DNA from: Budorcas taxicolor
Lineage: Eukaryota; Chordata; Mammalia; Artiodactyla; Bovidae
Assembly (NCBI RefSeq): GCF_023091745.1
Contig: NW_026292692.1
Coordinates: 434,001-498,000, forward strand
DNA length: 64,000 bases
Reading direction: 5' to 3'
The notes beneath the pieces were generated by a model, which did not search any database, had not been told where the DNA came from, and saw nothing but the letters and a program-made list of their open reading frames with translations. Shown here in pieces: positions 13,965 to 28,248 of this stretch (position 1 is the first letter of the stretch; the number at the start of each line of letters is the position of its first letter). The position numbers were made by a program, and so were the translations under genes.

Positions 13965-16900
13965 ACAGAGGCACCCCAAAATCCATGTCACCACTGGAGA
14001 GTCTTCCTCAGGTTCCGGCCCCGACTCCACACAAGGTCTTAGGCCCCGGCATCGACGGGAGAGGAATCTCGAGATGGCCCCTAGCAACTCGCATGGGGAC
14101 TAGCCCTTCCTGAGGCCACCAGAGCGGGTCCCTGAGGTCCCCGTCGTAACTCGAGAAGACCTGCCGCAACTCGAGAATATCCAGGAGGTTCTCCCCTGCA
14201 GGCGAGATGAGGCCCATTTCCGCAGAGGCTTCTCTGGGCTAATCACACCTCACCTCTGGAACGTCAAAAGGGTCCTTCACACCCTTGGGGCAACTCAAGA
14301 AGTTCCGCGACATACACTTCTCCACTCGAGAGGAAACACGAGGGTCCCGCCCACATCCAGAGGAGCCCCGTTTCCGCTTCGTAGCTCGAGGTGAGGGATC
14401 CTTTCCCTGCTTCGTTGGGAAGGAATTCCCGGCGTTCCCGTCGAATCTCAAGAGGAGGCCCTCTCAACAGGAACAGCGAGAGGAACTCCAGGGTCGTGCC
14501 ACCATTCCAAGAATCCCCCAGATGTCTCAGTCCATTCCAGAGGAACCTCTTTTCCTTTCACCGGCTCGTCTTTCACAACGAGGATCGACTCACACCAAGG
14601 TGGCACTTGGCACAGCCCTGTGGGAAAGCCTCGTGGGAAAGCCTCGAGGGACAGCCTCGAGGGAAAGCCACAGATCCCTTGATCCACGTGACAGGAAGCG
14701 TGACCCTACTGCTGCAGCTCGGGAGGGAAGCACACGTGCATGCCCCCACTCGAGACGAGGCCTGACTCCCCTGGGGAGACTCAGAGGCACCCCAAAATCC
14801 ATGTCAACACTGGAGAGGAATCCTGAGGTTCCGGCCCCGACTCCGCACAAGGTCTTAGGCCCCGGCATTGGCGGGAGAGGAATTGCGAGATGGCCCCGAG
14901 CAACTCGCATGGGACTGGCCCTTCCTGAGGCCACCAGAGCGGGTCCCTGAGGTCCCCATCGTAACTCGAGAAGACCTGCCGCAACTCGAGAATATCCAGG
15001 AGGTTCTCCCCTGCAGGCGAGATGAGGACCATTTCCGCAGAGGCTTCTAGGGGCTAATCACACCTCACCTCTGGAACGTCGAAAGGGTCCTTCACACCCT
15101 TGGTGCAACTCAAGAAGTTCCCCGACATACCCGTCTCCACTCGAGAGGAAACACGAGGGTCCCGCCCACATCCAGGGGAGCCCCGTTTCCGCCTCGTAGC
15201 TCGAGGTGAGGGATCCTTTCCCTGCTTCTTCGGGAAAGAATTCCGGGCGTTCCCGTCGCATCTCAAGAGGAGGCCCTCTCAACAGGAACGGCGAGAGGAA
15301 CTCCAGGGTCGTGCCACCATTCCAAGAGTCCCCCAGATGTCTCAGTGCATTCCAGAGGAATCTCTTTTCCCTTCACCGGCTCGTCTTTCACGCCGAGGAT
15401 CGACTCACACCAAGGTGGCACTTGGCACAGCCCTTTGGGAAAGCCTCGTGGGAAAGCCTCGAGGGAAAGCCTCGAGGGAAAGCCACAGATCCCTTGATCC
15501 ACGTGACAGGAAGCGTGACCCTACTGCTGCAGCTTGGGAGGGAAGCGCACGTGCATGCCCCCACTCGAGACGAGGCCTGACTCCCCTGGGGAGACTCAGA
15601 GGCACCCCAAGATCCATGTCAACACTGGAGAGGAATTCTCAGGTTCCGGCCCCGACTCCGCACAAGGTCTTAGGCCCCGGCATCGACGGGAGAGGTATCG
15701 CGAGATGGCCCCTAGCAACTCGCATGGGACTGGCCCTTCATGAGGCCACCAGAGCGGGTCCCTGAGGTCCGCGTCGTAACTCGAGAAGACCTGCCGCAAC
15801 TCGAGAATATCCAGGAGGTTCTCCCCTGCAGGCGAGATGAGGCCCATTTCCGCAGAGGCTTCTCGGGGCTAATCACACCTCACCTCTGGAACGTCGAAAT
15901 GGTCCTTCACACCATTGGTGCAACTCAAGAAGTTCCCCGACATACCCCTCTCCACTCGAGAGGAAACGCGAGGGTCCCGCCCACATCCAGAGGAGCCCCG
16001 TTTCCGCCTCGTAGCTCGAGGAGAGGGATCCTTTCCCTGCTTCGTCGGGAAAGAATTCCGGGCGTTCCCGTCGCATCTCAAGAGGAGGCCCTCTCAACAG
16101 GAACGGCGAGAGGAACTCCTGGGTCGTACCACAATTCCAAGAGTCCCCCAGATGTCTCAGTGCATTCCAGAGGAACCTCTTTTCCCTTCACCGGCTCGTC
16201 TTTCACGCAGAGGATCGAATCACACCAAGGTGGCACTTGGCACAGCCCTGTGGGAAAGCCTCGTGGGAAAGCCTCGAGGGACAGCCTCGAGGGAAAGCCA
16301 CAGATCCCTTGATCCACGTGACAGGAAGCGTGACCCTACTGCTGCAGCTCGGGAGGGAAGCACACGTGCATGACCCCACTCGAGACGAGGCCTGACTCCC
16401 CTGGGGAGACTCAGAGGCACCCCAAGATCCATGTCAACACTGGAGAGGAATCCTCAGGTTCCGGCCCCGACTCCACACAATGTGTTAGGAACCGGAATCG
16501 ATGGGAGAGGAATCCCGTGAGGGCCACTAGCAACTCGCATGGGGACTGGCCCTTCCTGAGGCCACCAGAGCGGGTCCCTGAGGTCCCCGTCGTAACTCGA
16601 GAAGACCTGCCGCAACTCGAGAATATCCAGGAGGTTCTCCCCTGCAGGCGAGATGAGGCCCATTTCCGCATAGGCTTCTCGGGGCTAATCACACCTCACC
16701 TCTGGAACGTCAAAAGGGTCCTTCACACCCTTGGTGCAACTCAAGAAGTTCCCCGACATACCCTTCTACACTCGAGAGGAAACACGAGGGTCCCGCCCAC
16801 ATCCAGAGGAGCCCCGTTTCCGCCTCGTAGCTCGAGGTGAGGGATCCTTTCCCTGCTTCGTTGGGAAAGAATTCCCGGCGTTCCCGTCGCATCTCAAGAG

Positions 16901-18466
16901 GAGGCCCTCTCAACAGGAACGGCGAGAGGAACTCCAGGGTCGTTCCACCATTCCAAGAGTCAACCAGATGCCTCTGTCCATTCCAGAGCAACCTCTTTCC
17001 CTTCACCGGCTCGTCTTTCACGCCGAGGATCGACTCACACCAAGGTGGCACTTGGCACAGCCCTGTGGGAAAGCCTCGTGGGAAAGCCTCGAGGGAAAGC
17101 CTCGAGGGAAAGCCACAGATCCCTTGATCCACGTGACAGGAAGCGTGACCCTACTGCTGCAGCTCGGGATGGAAGCGCACGTGCATGCCCCCACTCGAGA
17201 CGAGGCCTGACTCCCCTGGGGAGACACAGAGGCACCCCAAAATCCATGTCACCACTGGAGAGGCATCCTCAGGTTCCGGCCCCGACTCCACACAAGGTCT
17301 TAGGCCCCGGCATCGACGGGAGAGGAATCTCGAGATGGCCCCTAGCAACTCGCATGGGGACTAGCCCTTCCTGAGGCCACCAGAGCGGGTCCCTGAGGTC
17401 CCCGTCGTAACTCGAGAAGACCTGCCGCAACTCGAGAATATCCAGGAGGTTCTCCCCTGCAGGCGAGATGAGGCCCATTTCCGCAGAGGCTTCTCTGGGA
17501 TAATCAAACCTCACCTCTGGAACGTCAAAAGGGTCCTTCACACCCTTGGGGCAACTCAAGAAGTTCCGCGACATACACTACTCCACTCGAGAGGAAACAC
17601 GAGGGTCCCGCCCACATCCAGAGGAGCCCCGTTTCCGCTTCGTAGCTCGAGGTGAGTGATCCTTTCCCTGCTTCGTCGGGAAGGAATTCCCGGCGTTCCC
17701 GTCGCATCTCAAGAGGAGGCCCTCTCAACAGGAAGAGCGAGAGGAACTCCAGGGTCGTGCCACCATTCCAAGAATCCCCCAGATGTCTCAGTCCATTCCA
17801 GAGGAACCTCTTTTCCTTTCACCGGCTCGTCTTTCACAACGAGGATCGACTCACACCAAGGTGGCACTTGGCACAGCCCTGTGGGAAAGCCTCGTGGGAA
17901 AGCCTCGAGGGACAGCCTCGAGGGAAAGCCACAGATCCCTTGATCCACGTGACAGGAAGCGTGACCCTACTGCTGCAGCTCGGGAGGGAAGCACACGTGC
18001 ATGCCCCCACTCGAGACGAGGCCTGACTCCCCTGGGGAGACTCAGAGGCACCCCAAAATCCATGTCAACACTGGAGAGGAATCCTGAGGTTAGGGCCCCG
18101 ACTCCGCAGAAGGTCTTAGGCCCCGGCATCGGCGGGAGAGGAATTCCGAGATGGCCCCGAGCAACTCGCATGGGACTGGCCCTTCATGAGGCCACCAGAG
18201 CGGGTCCCTGAGGTCCCCGTCGTAACTCGAGAAGACCTGCCGCAACTCGAGAATATCCAGGAGGTTCTCCCCTGCAGGCGAGATGAGGCCCATTTCCGCA
18301 GAGGCTTCTCGGGGCTAATCACACCTCACCTCTGGAACGTCGAAAGGTTCCGTCACACCATTGGTGCAACTCAAGAAGTTCCCCGACATACCCTTCTCCA
18401 CTCGAGAGGAAACACGAGGGTCCCGCCCACATCCATAGGAGCCCCGGTTCCGCCTCGTAGCTCGAG
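13576..18466. repeat. Six-monomer higher-order repeat, copy 1 (4,891 bp)
   Basis: Landmarks are at 13,576, 14,391, 15,206, 16,021, 16,837 and 17,652. The monomers alternate between recognisable types: GAGCAACCTC type, CACAACGAGG type, common type, CACGCAGAGG type, GAGCAACCTC type, then a CACAACGAGG type that has lost BamHI (GAGTGATCC). The unit is followed directly by a second copy at 18,467. Rare shared marks are GGCTTCTAGGGG (about 15,041), GGGATAATCAAACC (about 17,507) and GAGGTTAGGGCCC (about 18,085). Confidence 0.8.
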
Positions 18467-21400
18467 GTGAGGGATCCTTTCCCTGCTTCTTTGGGAAAGA
18501 ATTCCCGGCGTTCCCGTCGCATCTCAAGAGGAGGCCCTCTCAACAGGAACGGCGAGAGGAACTCCAGGGTCGTTCCACCATTGCAAGAGTCAACCAGATG
18601 CCTCTGTCCATTCCAGAGCAACCTCTTTCCCTTCACCGGCTCGTCTTTCACGCCGAGGATCGACTCACACCAAGGTGGCACTTGGCACAGCCCTGTGGGA
18701 AAGCCTCGTGGGAAAGCCTCGAGGGAAAGCCTCGAGGGAAAGCCACAGATCCCTTGATCCACGTGACAGGAAGCGTGACCCTACTGCTGCAGCTCGGGAT
18801 GGAAGCGCACGTGCATGCCCCCACTCGAGACGAGGCCTGACTCCCCTGGGGAGACACAGAGGCACCCCAAAATCCATGTCACCACTGGAGAGTCTTCCTC
18901 AGGTTCCGGCCCCGACTCCACACAAGGTCTTAGGCCCCGGCATCGACGGGAGAGGAATCTCGAGATGGCCCCTAGCAACTCGCATGGGGACTAGCCCTTC
19001 CTGAGGCCACCAGAGCGGGTCCCTGAGGTCCCCGTCGTAACTCGAGAAGACCTGCCGCAACTCGAGAATATCCAGGAGGTTCTCCCCTGCAGGCGAGATG
19101 AGGCCCATTTCCGCAGAGGCTTCTCTGGGCTAATCACACCTCACCTCTGGAACGTCAAAAGGGTCCTTCACACCCTTGGGGCAACTCAAGAAGTTCCGGG
19201 ACATACACTTCTCCACTCGAGAGGAAACACGAGGGTCCCGCCCACATCCAGAGGAGCCCCGTTTCCGCTTCGTAGCTCGAGGTGAGGGATCCTTTCCCTG
19301 CTTCGTTGGGAAGGAATTCCCGGCGTTCCCGTCGAATCTCAAGAGGAGGCCCTCTCAACAGGAACAGCGAGAGGAACTCCAGGGTCGTGCCACCATTCCA
19401 AGAATCCCCCAGATGTCTCAGTCCATTCCAGAGGAACCTCTTTTCCTTTCACCGGCTCGTCTTTCACAACGAGGATCGACTCACACCAAGGTGGCACTTG
19501 GCACAGCCCTGTGGGAAAGCCTCGTGGGAAAGCCTCGAGGGACAGCCTCGAGGGAAAGCCACAGATCCCTTGATCCACGTGACAGGAAGCGTGACCCTAC
19601 TGCTGCAGCTCGGGAGGGAAGCACACGTGCATGCCCCCACTCGAGACGAGGCCTGACTCCCCTGGGGAGACTCAGAGGCACCCCAAAATCCATGTCAACA
19701 CTGGAGAGGAATCCTGAGGTTCCGGCCCCGACTCCGCACAAGGTCTTAGGCCCCGGCATTGGCGGGAGAGGAATTGCGAGATGGCCCCGAGCAACTCGCA
19801 TGGGACTGGCCCTTCCTGAGGCCACCAGAGCGGGTCCCTGAGGTCCCCATCGTAACTCGAGAAGACCTGCCGCAACTCGAGAATATCCAGGAGGTTCTCC
19901 CCTGCAGGCGAGATGAGGACCATTTCCGCAGAGGCTTCTAGGGGCTAATCACACCTCACCTCTGGAACGTCGAAAGGGTCCTTCACACCCTTGGTGCAAC
20001 TCAAGAAGTTCCCCGACATACCCGTCTCCACTCGAGAGGAAACACGAGGGTCCCGCCCACATCCAGGGGAGCCCCGTTTCCGCCTCGTAGCTCGAGGTGA
20101 GGGATCCTTTCCCTGCTTCTTCGGGAAAGAATTCCGGGCGTTCCCGTCGCATCTCAAGAGGAGGCCCTCTCAACAGGAACGGCGAGAGGAACTCCAGGGT
20201 CGTGCCACCATTCCAAGAGTCCCCCAGATGTCTCAGTGCATTCCAGAGGAATCTCTTTTCCCTTCACCGGCTCGTCTTTCACGCCGAGGATCGACTCACA
20301 CCAAGGTGGCACTTGGCACAGCCCTTTGGGAAAGCCTCGTGGGAAAGCCTCGAGGGAAAGCCTCGAGGGAAAGCCACAGATCCCTTGATCCACGTGACAG
20401 GAAGCGTGACCCTACTGCTGCAGCTTGGGAGGGAAGCGCACGTGCATGCCCCCACTCGAGACGAGGCCTGACTCCCCTGGGGAGACTCAGAGGCACCCCA
20501 AGATCCATGTCAACACTGGAGAGGAATTCTCAGGTTCCGGCCCCGACTCCGCACAAGGTCTTAGGCCCCGGCATCGACGGGAGAGGTATCGCGAGATGGC
20601 CCCTAGCAACTCGCATGGGACTGGCCCTTCATGAGGCCACCAGAGCGGGTCCCTGAGGTCCGCGTCGTAACTCGAGAAGACCTGCCGCAACTCGAGAATA
20701 TCCAGGAGGTTCTCCCCTGCAGGCGAGATGAGGCCCATTTCCGCAGAGGCTTCTCGGGGCTAATCACACCTCACCTCTGGAACGTCGAAATGGTCCTTCA
20801 CACCATTGGTGCAACTCAAGAAGTTCCCCGACATACCCCTCTCCACTCGAGAGGAAACGCGAGGGTCCCGCCCACATCCAGAGGAGCCCCGTTTCCGCCT
20901 CGTAGCTCGAGGAGAGGGATCCTTTCCCTGCTTCGTCGGGAAAGAATTCCGGGCGTTCCCGTCGCATCTCAAGAGGAGGCCCTCTCAACAGGAACGGCGA
21001 GAGGAACTCCTGGGTCGTACCACAATTCCAAGAGTCCCCCAGATGTCTCAGTGCATTCCAGAGGAACCTCTTTTCCCTTCACCGGCTCGTCTTTCACGCA
21101 GAGGATCGAATCACACCAAGGTGGCACTTGGCACAGCCCTGTGGGAAAGCCTCGTGGGAAAGCCTCGAGGGACAGCCTCGAGGGAAAGCCACAGATCCCT
21201 TGATCCACGTGACAGGAAGCGTGACCCTACTGCTGCAGCTCGGGAGGGAAGCACACGTGCATGACCCCACTCGAGACGAGGCCTGACTCCCCTGGGGAGA
21301 CTCAGAGGCACCCCAAGATCCATGTCAACACTGGAGAGGAATCCTCAGGTTCCGGCCCCGACTCCACACAATGTGTTAGGAACCGGAATCGATGGGAGAG

Positions 21401-23357
21401 GAATCCCGTGAGGGCCACTAGCAACTCGCATGGGGACTGGCCCTTCCTGAGGCCACCAGAGCGGGTCCCTGAGGTCCCCGTCGTAACTCGAGAAGACCTG
21501 CCGCAACTCGAGAATATCCAGGAGGTTCTCCCCTGCAGGCGAGATGAGGCCCATTTCCGCATAGGCTTCTCGGGGCTAATCACACCTCACCTCTGGAACG
21601 TCAAAAGGGTCCTTCACACCCTTGGTGCAACTCAAGAAGTTCCCCGACATACCCTTCTACACTCGAGAGGAAACACGAGGGTCCCGCCCACATCCAGAGG
21701 AGCCCCGTTTCCGCCTCGTAGCTCGAGGTGAGGGATCCTTTCCCTGCTTCGTTGGGAAAGAATTCCCGGCGTTCCCGTCGCATCTCAAGAGGAGGCCCTC
21801 TCAACAGGAACGGCGAGAGGAACTCCAGGGTCGTTCCACCATTCCAAGAGTCAACCAGATGCCTCTGTCCATTCCAGAGCAACCTCTTTCCCTTCACCGG
21901 CTCGTCTTTCACGCCGAGGATCGACTCACACCAAGGTGGCACTTGGCACAGCCCTGTGGGAAAGCCTCGTGGGAAAGCCTCGAGGGAAAGCCTCGAGGGA
22001 AAGCCACAGATCCCTTGATCCACGTGACAGGAAGCGTGACCCTACTGCTGCAGCTCGGGATGGAAGCGCACGTGCATGCCCCCACTCGAGACGAGGCCTG
22101 ACTCCCCTGGGGAGACACAGAGGCACCCCAAAATCCATGTCACCACTGGAGAGGCATCCTCAGGTTCCGGCCCCGACTCCACACAAGGTCTTAGGCCCCG
22201 GCATCGACGGGAGAGGAATCTCGAGATGGCCCCTAGCAACTCGCATGGGGACTAGCCCTTCCTGAGGCCACCAGAGCGGGTCCCTGAGGTCCCCGTCGTA
22301 ACTCGAGAAGACCTGCCGCAACTCGAGAATATCCAGGAGGTTCTCCCCTGCAGGCGAGATGAGGCCCATTTCCGCAGAGGCTTCTCTGGGATAATCAAAC
22401 CTCACCTCTGGAACGTCAAAAGGGTCCTTCACACCCTTGGGGCAACTCAAGAAGTTCCGCGACATACACTACTCCACTCGAGAGGAAACACGAGGGTCCC
22501 GCCCACATCCAGAGGAGCCCCGTTTCCGCTTCGTAGCTCGAGGTGAGTGATCCTTTCCCTGCTTCGTCGGGAAGGAATTCCCGGCGTTCCCGTCGCATCT
22601 CAAGAGGAGGCCCTCTCAACAGGAAGAGCGAGAGGAACTCCAGGGTCGTGCCACCATTCCAAGAATCCCCCAGATGTCTCAGTCCATTCCAGAGGAACCT
22701 CTTTTCCTTTCACCGGCTCGTCTTTCACAACGAGGATCGACTCACACCAAGGTGGCACTTGGCACAGCCCTGTGGGAAAGCCTCGTGGGAAAGCCTCGAG
22801 GGACAGCCTCGAGGGAAAGCCACAGATCCCTTGATCCACGTGACAGGAAGCGTGACCCTACTGCTGCAGCTCGGGAGGGAAGCACACGTGCATGCCCCCA
22901 CTCGAGACGAGGCCTGACTCCCCTGGGGAGACTCAGAGGCACCCCAAAATCCATGTCAACACTGGAGAGGAATCCTGAGGTTAGGGCCCCGACTCCGCAG
23001 AAGGTCTTAGGCCCCGGCATCGGCGGGAGAGGAATTCCGAGATGGCCCCGAGCAACTCGCATGGGACTGGCCCTTCATGAGGCCACCAGAGCGGGTCCCT
23101 GAGGTCCCCGTCGTAACTCGAGAAGACCTGCCGCAACTCGAGAATATCCAGGAGGTTCTCCCCTGCAGGCGAGATGAGGCCCATTTCCGCAGAGGCTTCT
23201 CGGGGCTAATCACACCTCACCTCTGGAACGTCGAAAGGTTCCGTCACACCATTGGTGCAACTCAAGAAGTTCCCCGACATACCCTTCTCCACTCGAGAGG
23301 AAACACGAGGGTCCCGCCCACATCCATAGGAGCCCCGGTTCCGCCTCGTAGCTCGAG
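18467..23357. repeat. Six-monomer higher-order repeat, copy 2 (4,891 bp)
   Basis: Landmarks are at 18,467, 19,282, 20,097, 20,912, 21,728 and 22,543. It repeats copy 1 at an offset of exactly 4,891 bp, including the rare marks at about 19,932, 22,389 and 22,977. The first monomer differs from copy 1 in a few places, for example CTTCTTTGGG for CTTCGTTGGG and ATTGCAAGAG for ATTCCAAGAG. The start of the next unit at 23,358 shares those two changes with this copy. Confidence 0.8.
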
Positions 23358-25368
23358 GTGAGGGATCCTTTCCCTGCTTCTTTGGGAAAGAATTCCCGGC
23401 GTTCCCGTCGCATCTCAAGAGGAGGCCCTCTCAACAGGAACGGCGAGAGGAACTCCAGGGTCGTTCCACCATTGCAAGAGTCAACCAGATGCCTCTGTCC
23501 ATTCCAGAGCAACCTCTTTCCCTTCACCGGCTCGTCTTTCACGCCGAGGATCGACTCACACCAAGGTGGCACTTGGCACAGCCCTGTGGGAAAGCCTCGT
23601 GGGAAAGCCTCGAGGGAAAGCCTCGAGGGAAAGCCACAGATCCCTTGATCCACGTGACAGGAAGCGTGACCCTACTGCTGCAGCTCGGGATGGAAGCGCA
23701 CGTGCATGCCCCCACTCGAGACGTGGCCTGACTCCCCTGGGGAGACACAGAGGCACCCCCAAATCCATGTCACCACTGGAGAGGCATCCTCAGGTTCCAG
23801 CCCCGACTCCACACAAGGTCTTAGGCCCCTGCATCGACGGGAGAGGAATCTCGAGATGGCCCCTAGCAACTCGCATGGGGACTAGCCCTTCCTGAGGCCA
23901 CCAGAGCGGGTCCCTGAGGTCCCCGTCGTAACTCGAGAAGACCTGCCGCAACTCGAGAATATCCAGGAGGTTCTCCCCTGCAGGCGAGATGAGGCCCATT
24001 TCCGCAGAGGCTTCTCTGGGCTAATCACACCTCACCTCTGGAACGTCAAAAGGGTCCTTCACACCCTGGGGGCAACTCAAGAAGTTCCGCGACATACCCT
24101 TCTCCACTCGAGAGGAAACACGAGGGTCCCGCCCACATCCAGAGGAGCCCCGTTTCCGCTTCGTAGCTCGAGGTGAGGGATCCTTTCCCTGCTTCGTCGG
24201 GAAAGAATTCCCGGCGTTCCCGTCGCATGTCAAGAGGAGGCCCTCTCAACAGGAACAGCGAGAGGAACTCCAGCGTCGTGCCACCATTCCAAGAATCCCC
24301 CAGATGTCTCAGTCCATTCCAGAGGAACCTCTTTTCCCTTCACCGGCTCGTCTTTCACAACGAGGATCGACTCACACCAAGGTGGCACTTGGCACAGCCC
24401 TGTGGGAAAGCCTCGTGGAAAAGCCTCGAGGGACAACCTCGAGGGAAAGCCACAGATCCCTTGATCCACGTGACAGGAAGCGTTACCCTACTGCTGCAGC
24501 TCGGGAGGGAAGCACACGTGCATGCCCCCACTCGAGACGAGGCCTGACTCCCCTGGGGAGACTCAGAGGCACCCCAAAATCCATGTCAACACTGGAGAGG
24601 AATCCTGAGGTTCCAGCCCCGACTCCCCACAAGGTCGTAGGCCCCGGCATCGGCGGGAGAGGAATTGCGAGATGGCCCCGAGCAACTCGCATGGGACTGG
24701 CCCTTCCTGAGGCCACCAGAGCGGGTCCCTGAGGTCCCCATCGTAACTCGAGAAGACCTGCCGCAACTCGAGAATATCCATGAGGTTCTCCCCTGCAGGC
24801 GAGATGAGGACCATTTCCGCAGAGGCTTCTCGGGGCTAATCACACCTCACCTCTGGAACGTCGAAAGGGTCCTTCACACCCTTGGTGCAACTCAAGAAGT
24901 TCCCCGACATACCCGTCTCCACTCGAGAGGAAACACGAGGGTCCCGCCCACATCCAGGGGAGCCCCGTTTCCGCCTCGTAGCTCGAGGTGAGGGATCCTT
25001 TCCCTGCTTCGTCGGGAAGGAATTCCGGGCGTTCCCGTCGCATCTCAAGAGGAGGCCCTCTCAACAGGAACGGCGAGAGGAACTCCAGGGTCGTGCCACC
25101 ATTCCAAGAGTCCCCCAGATGTCTCAGTGCATTCCAGAGGAACCTCTTTTCCCTTCACCGGCTCGTCTTTCACGCCGAGGATCGACTCACACCAAGGTGG
25201 CACTTGGCACAGCCCTGTGGGAAAGCCTCGTGGGAAAGCCTCGAGGGAAAGCCTCGAGGGAAAGCCACAGATCCCTTGATCCACGTGACAGGAAGCGTGA
25301 CCCTACTGCTGCAGCTCGGGAGGGAAGCGCACGTGCATGCCTCCACTCGAGACGAGGCCTGACTCCCC
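23358..25368. repeat. Distal duplicated block, copy a (offset 25,261 bp)
   Basis: Landmarks are at 23,358, 24,173 and 24,988. The block starts like a third copy of the six-monomer unit, but from the second monomer it carries its own marks: GCATGTCAAGAGG, GAACTCCAGCGTCG, GTGGAAAAGCC, GCGTTACCC and AATATCCATGAGG. The same marks recur at 49.4-50.1 kb, 25,261 bp (31 monomers) away. The match ends near 25,369, where CTGGGGAGAC here faces CTGCGGAGAC at 50,630. Confidence 0.7.
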
Positions 25369-28248
25369 TGGGGAGACTCAGAGGCACCCCAAAATCCATG
25401 TCAACACTGGAGAGGAATTCTCAGGTTCCGGCCCCGACTCCACACAAGGTCTTAGGCCCCGGCATCGACGGGAGAGGAATCCCGAGATGGCCCCTAGCAA
25501 CTCGCATGGGGACTGGCCCTTCCTGAGGCCACCAGAGCGGGTCCCTGAGGTCCCCGTCATAACTCGAGAAGACCTGCCGCAACTCGAGAATATCCAGGAG
25601 GTTCTCCCCTGCAGGCGAGATAAGGTCCATTTCCGCAGAGGCTTCTCGGGGCTAATCACACCTTACCTGTGGAACGTCGAAAGGGTCCTTCACACCCTTG
25701 GTGCAACTCAAGAAGTTCCCCGACATACCCGTCTCCACTCGAGAGGAAACACGAGGGTCCCGCCCACATCCAGAGGAGCCCCGTTTCCGCCTCGTAGCTC
25801 GAGGTGAGGGATCCTTTCCCTGCTTTGTCGGGAAAGAATTCCCGGCGTTCCCGTCGCATCTCAAGAGGAGGCCCTCTCAACAGGAACGGCGAGAGGAACT
25901 CCAGGGTCGTGCCACCATTCCAAGAGTCCCCCAGATGTCTCAGTGCATTCCAGAGGGACCTCTTTTCCCTTCACCGGCTCGTCTTTCACACCGAGGATCG
26001 ACTCACACCAAGGTGGCACTTCTCATAGCCCTGTGGGAAAGCCTCCTGGGAAAGCCTCGATGGAAAGCCTCGAGGGAAAGCCACAGATCCCTTGATCCAC
26101 GTGACAGGAAGCGTGACCCTACTGCTGCAGCTCGGGAGGGAAGCACACGTGCATGACCCCACTCGAGACGAGGCCTGACTCCCCTGGGGAGACTCAGAGG
26201 CACCCCAAAATCCATGTCAACACTGGAGAGGAATCCTGAGGTTCCGGCCCCGACTCCGCACAAGGTCTTAGGCCACGGCATCGACGGGAGAGGAATCGCG
26301 AGATGGCCCTAGCAACTCGCATGGGACTGGCCCTTCATGAGGCCACCAGAGCGGGTCCCTGAGGTCCGCGTCGTAACTCGAGAAGACCTGCCGCAACTCG
26401 AGAATATCCAGGAGGTTCTCCCCTGCAGGCGAGATGAGGCCCATTTCCGCAGAGGCTTCTCGGGGCTAATCACACATCACCTCTGGAACGTCGAAAGGGT
26501 CCTTCACACCATTGGTGCAACTCAAGAAGTTCCCCGACATACCCGTCTCCACTCGAGAGGAAACACGAGGGTCCCGCCCACATCCAGAGGAGCCCCGTTT
26601 CCGCCTCGTAGCTCGAGGTGAGGGATCCTTTCCCTGCTTCGTCGGGAAAGAATTCCCGGCGTTCCCGTCGCATCTCAAGAGGAGGCCCTCTCAACAGGAA
26701 CGGCGAGAGGAACTCCAGGGTCGTGCCACCATTCCAAGAGTCCCCCAGATGTCTCAGTGCATTCCAGAGGAACCTCTTTTCCCTTCACCGGCTCGTCTTT
26801 CACGCCGAGGATCGACTCACACCAAGGTGGCACTTGGCACAGCCCTGTGGGAAAGCCTCGTGGGAAAGCCTCGAGGGAAAGCCTCGAGGGAAAGCCACAG
26901 ATCCCTTGATCCACGTGACAGGAAGCGTGACCCTACTGCTGCAGCTGGGGAGGGAAGCGCACGTGCATGCCCCCACTCGAGACGAGGCCTGACTCCCCTG
27001 GGGAGACTCAGAGGCACCCCAAGATCCATGTCAACACTGGAGAGGAATTCTCAGGTTCCGGCCCCGACTTCACACAAGGTCTTAGGCCCCGGCATCGACG
27101 GGAGAGGTATCGCGAGATGGCCCCTAGCAACTCGCATGTGGACTGGCCCTTCCTGAGGCCACCAGAGCGGGTCCCTGAGGTCCCCGTCGTAACACGAGAA
27201 GAGCTACCGCAACTCGAGAATATCCAGGAGGTTCTCCCCTGCAGGCGAGATGAGGCCCATTTCCGCAGAGGCTTCTCGGGGCTAATCACACCTCATCTCT
27301 GGAACCTCGAAAGGGTCCTTCACACCCTTGGTGCAACTCAAGAAGTTCCCGACATACCCGTCTCCACTCGAGAGGAAATACGAGGGTCCCGCCCACATCC
27401 AGAGGAGCCCCGTTTCCGCCTCGTGGCTCGAGGTGAGGGATCCTTTCCCTGCTTCGTCGGGAAAGAATTCCCGGTGTTCCCGTCGCATCTCAAGTGGAGG
27501 CCCTCTCAACAGGAACAGCGAGAGGAATTCCAGGGTCGTGCCACAATTCCAAGAGTCAACCAGATGTCTCAGTCCATTCCAGAGGAACCTCTTTTCCCTT
27601 CACCGGCTCGTCTTTCACGCCGAGGATCGACTCACACCAAGGTGGCACTTGGAACAGCCCTGTGGGAAAGCCTCGTGAGAATGCCTCGAGGGAAAGCCTC
27701 GAGGGAAAGCCACAGACCGCTTTATCCACGTGACAGGAAGCGTGACTCTCCTGCTGCAGCTGGGGAGGAAAGCGCACGTGCATGCCCCCACTCGAGACGA
27801 GGCCTGACTCCCCTGCGGAGACTCAGAGGCACCCCAAAATCCATGTCAACACTGGAGAGGAATTCTCAGGTTACGGCACCGACTCCACACAAGGTCTTAG
27901 GCCCCGGCATCGCCGGGAGAGGAATCCCGAGATGGCCCCTAGCAACTCGCATGTGGACTGGCCCTTCCTGAGGCAACCAGAGCGGGTCCCTGAGGTCCGC
28001 GTCGTTACTCGAGAAGACCTGCCACAACTCGAGAATATCCAGGAGGTTTTCCCCTGCAGGCGAGATGAAGCCCATTTCCGCAGAGGCTTCTCGGGGCTAA
28101 TCACACCTCACCTCTGGAACGTCGAAAGGGTTCTTCACACCCTTGGTGCAACTCAAGAAGTTCCCCGACATACCCGTCTCCACTCGAGTGGAAACGCGAG
28201 GGTCCCGCCCACATCCAGAGGAGCCCCGTTTCCGCCTCGTAGCTCGAG

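Noticed and set aside
14285..14950. 221-codon open frames repeated many times (for example also at 19,176, 29,328-region relatives and 49,328)
   Set aside because: The repeat is poor in stop codons, so several overlapping frames on both strands stay open at the same offsets in every monomer. Composition is arginine/proline/serine-rich as expected from GC-rich repeat DNA. There is no coding signature.
26967..27971. 334-codon open frame, the longest in the window
   Set aside because: It exists only because one C is missing near 27,350, joining two frames of the satellite. It has no recognisable domain, and the same peptide pieces recur in every monomer.
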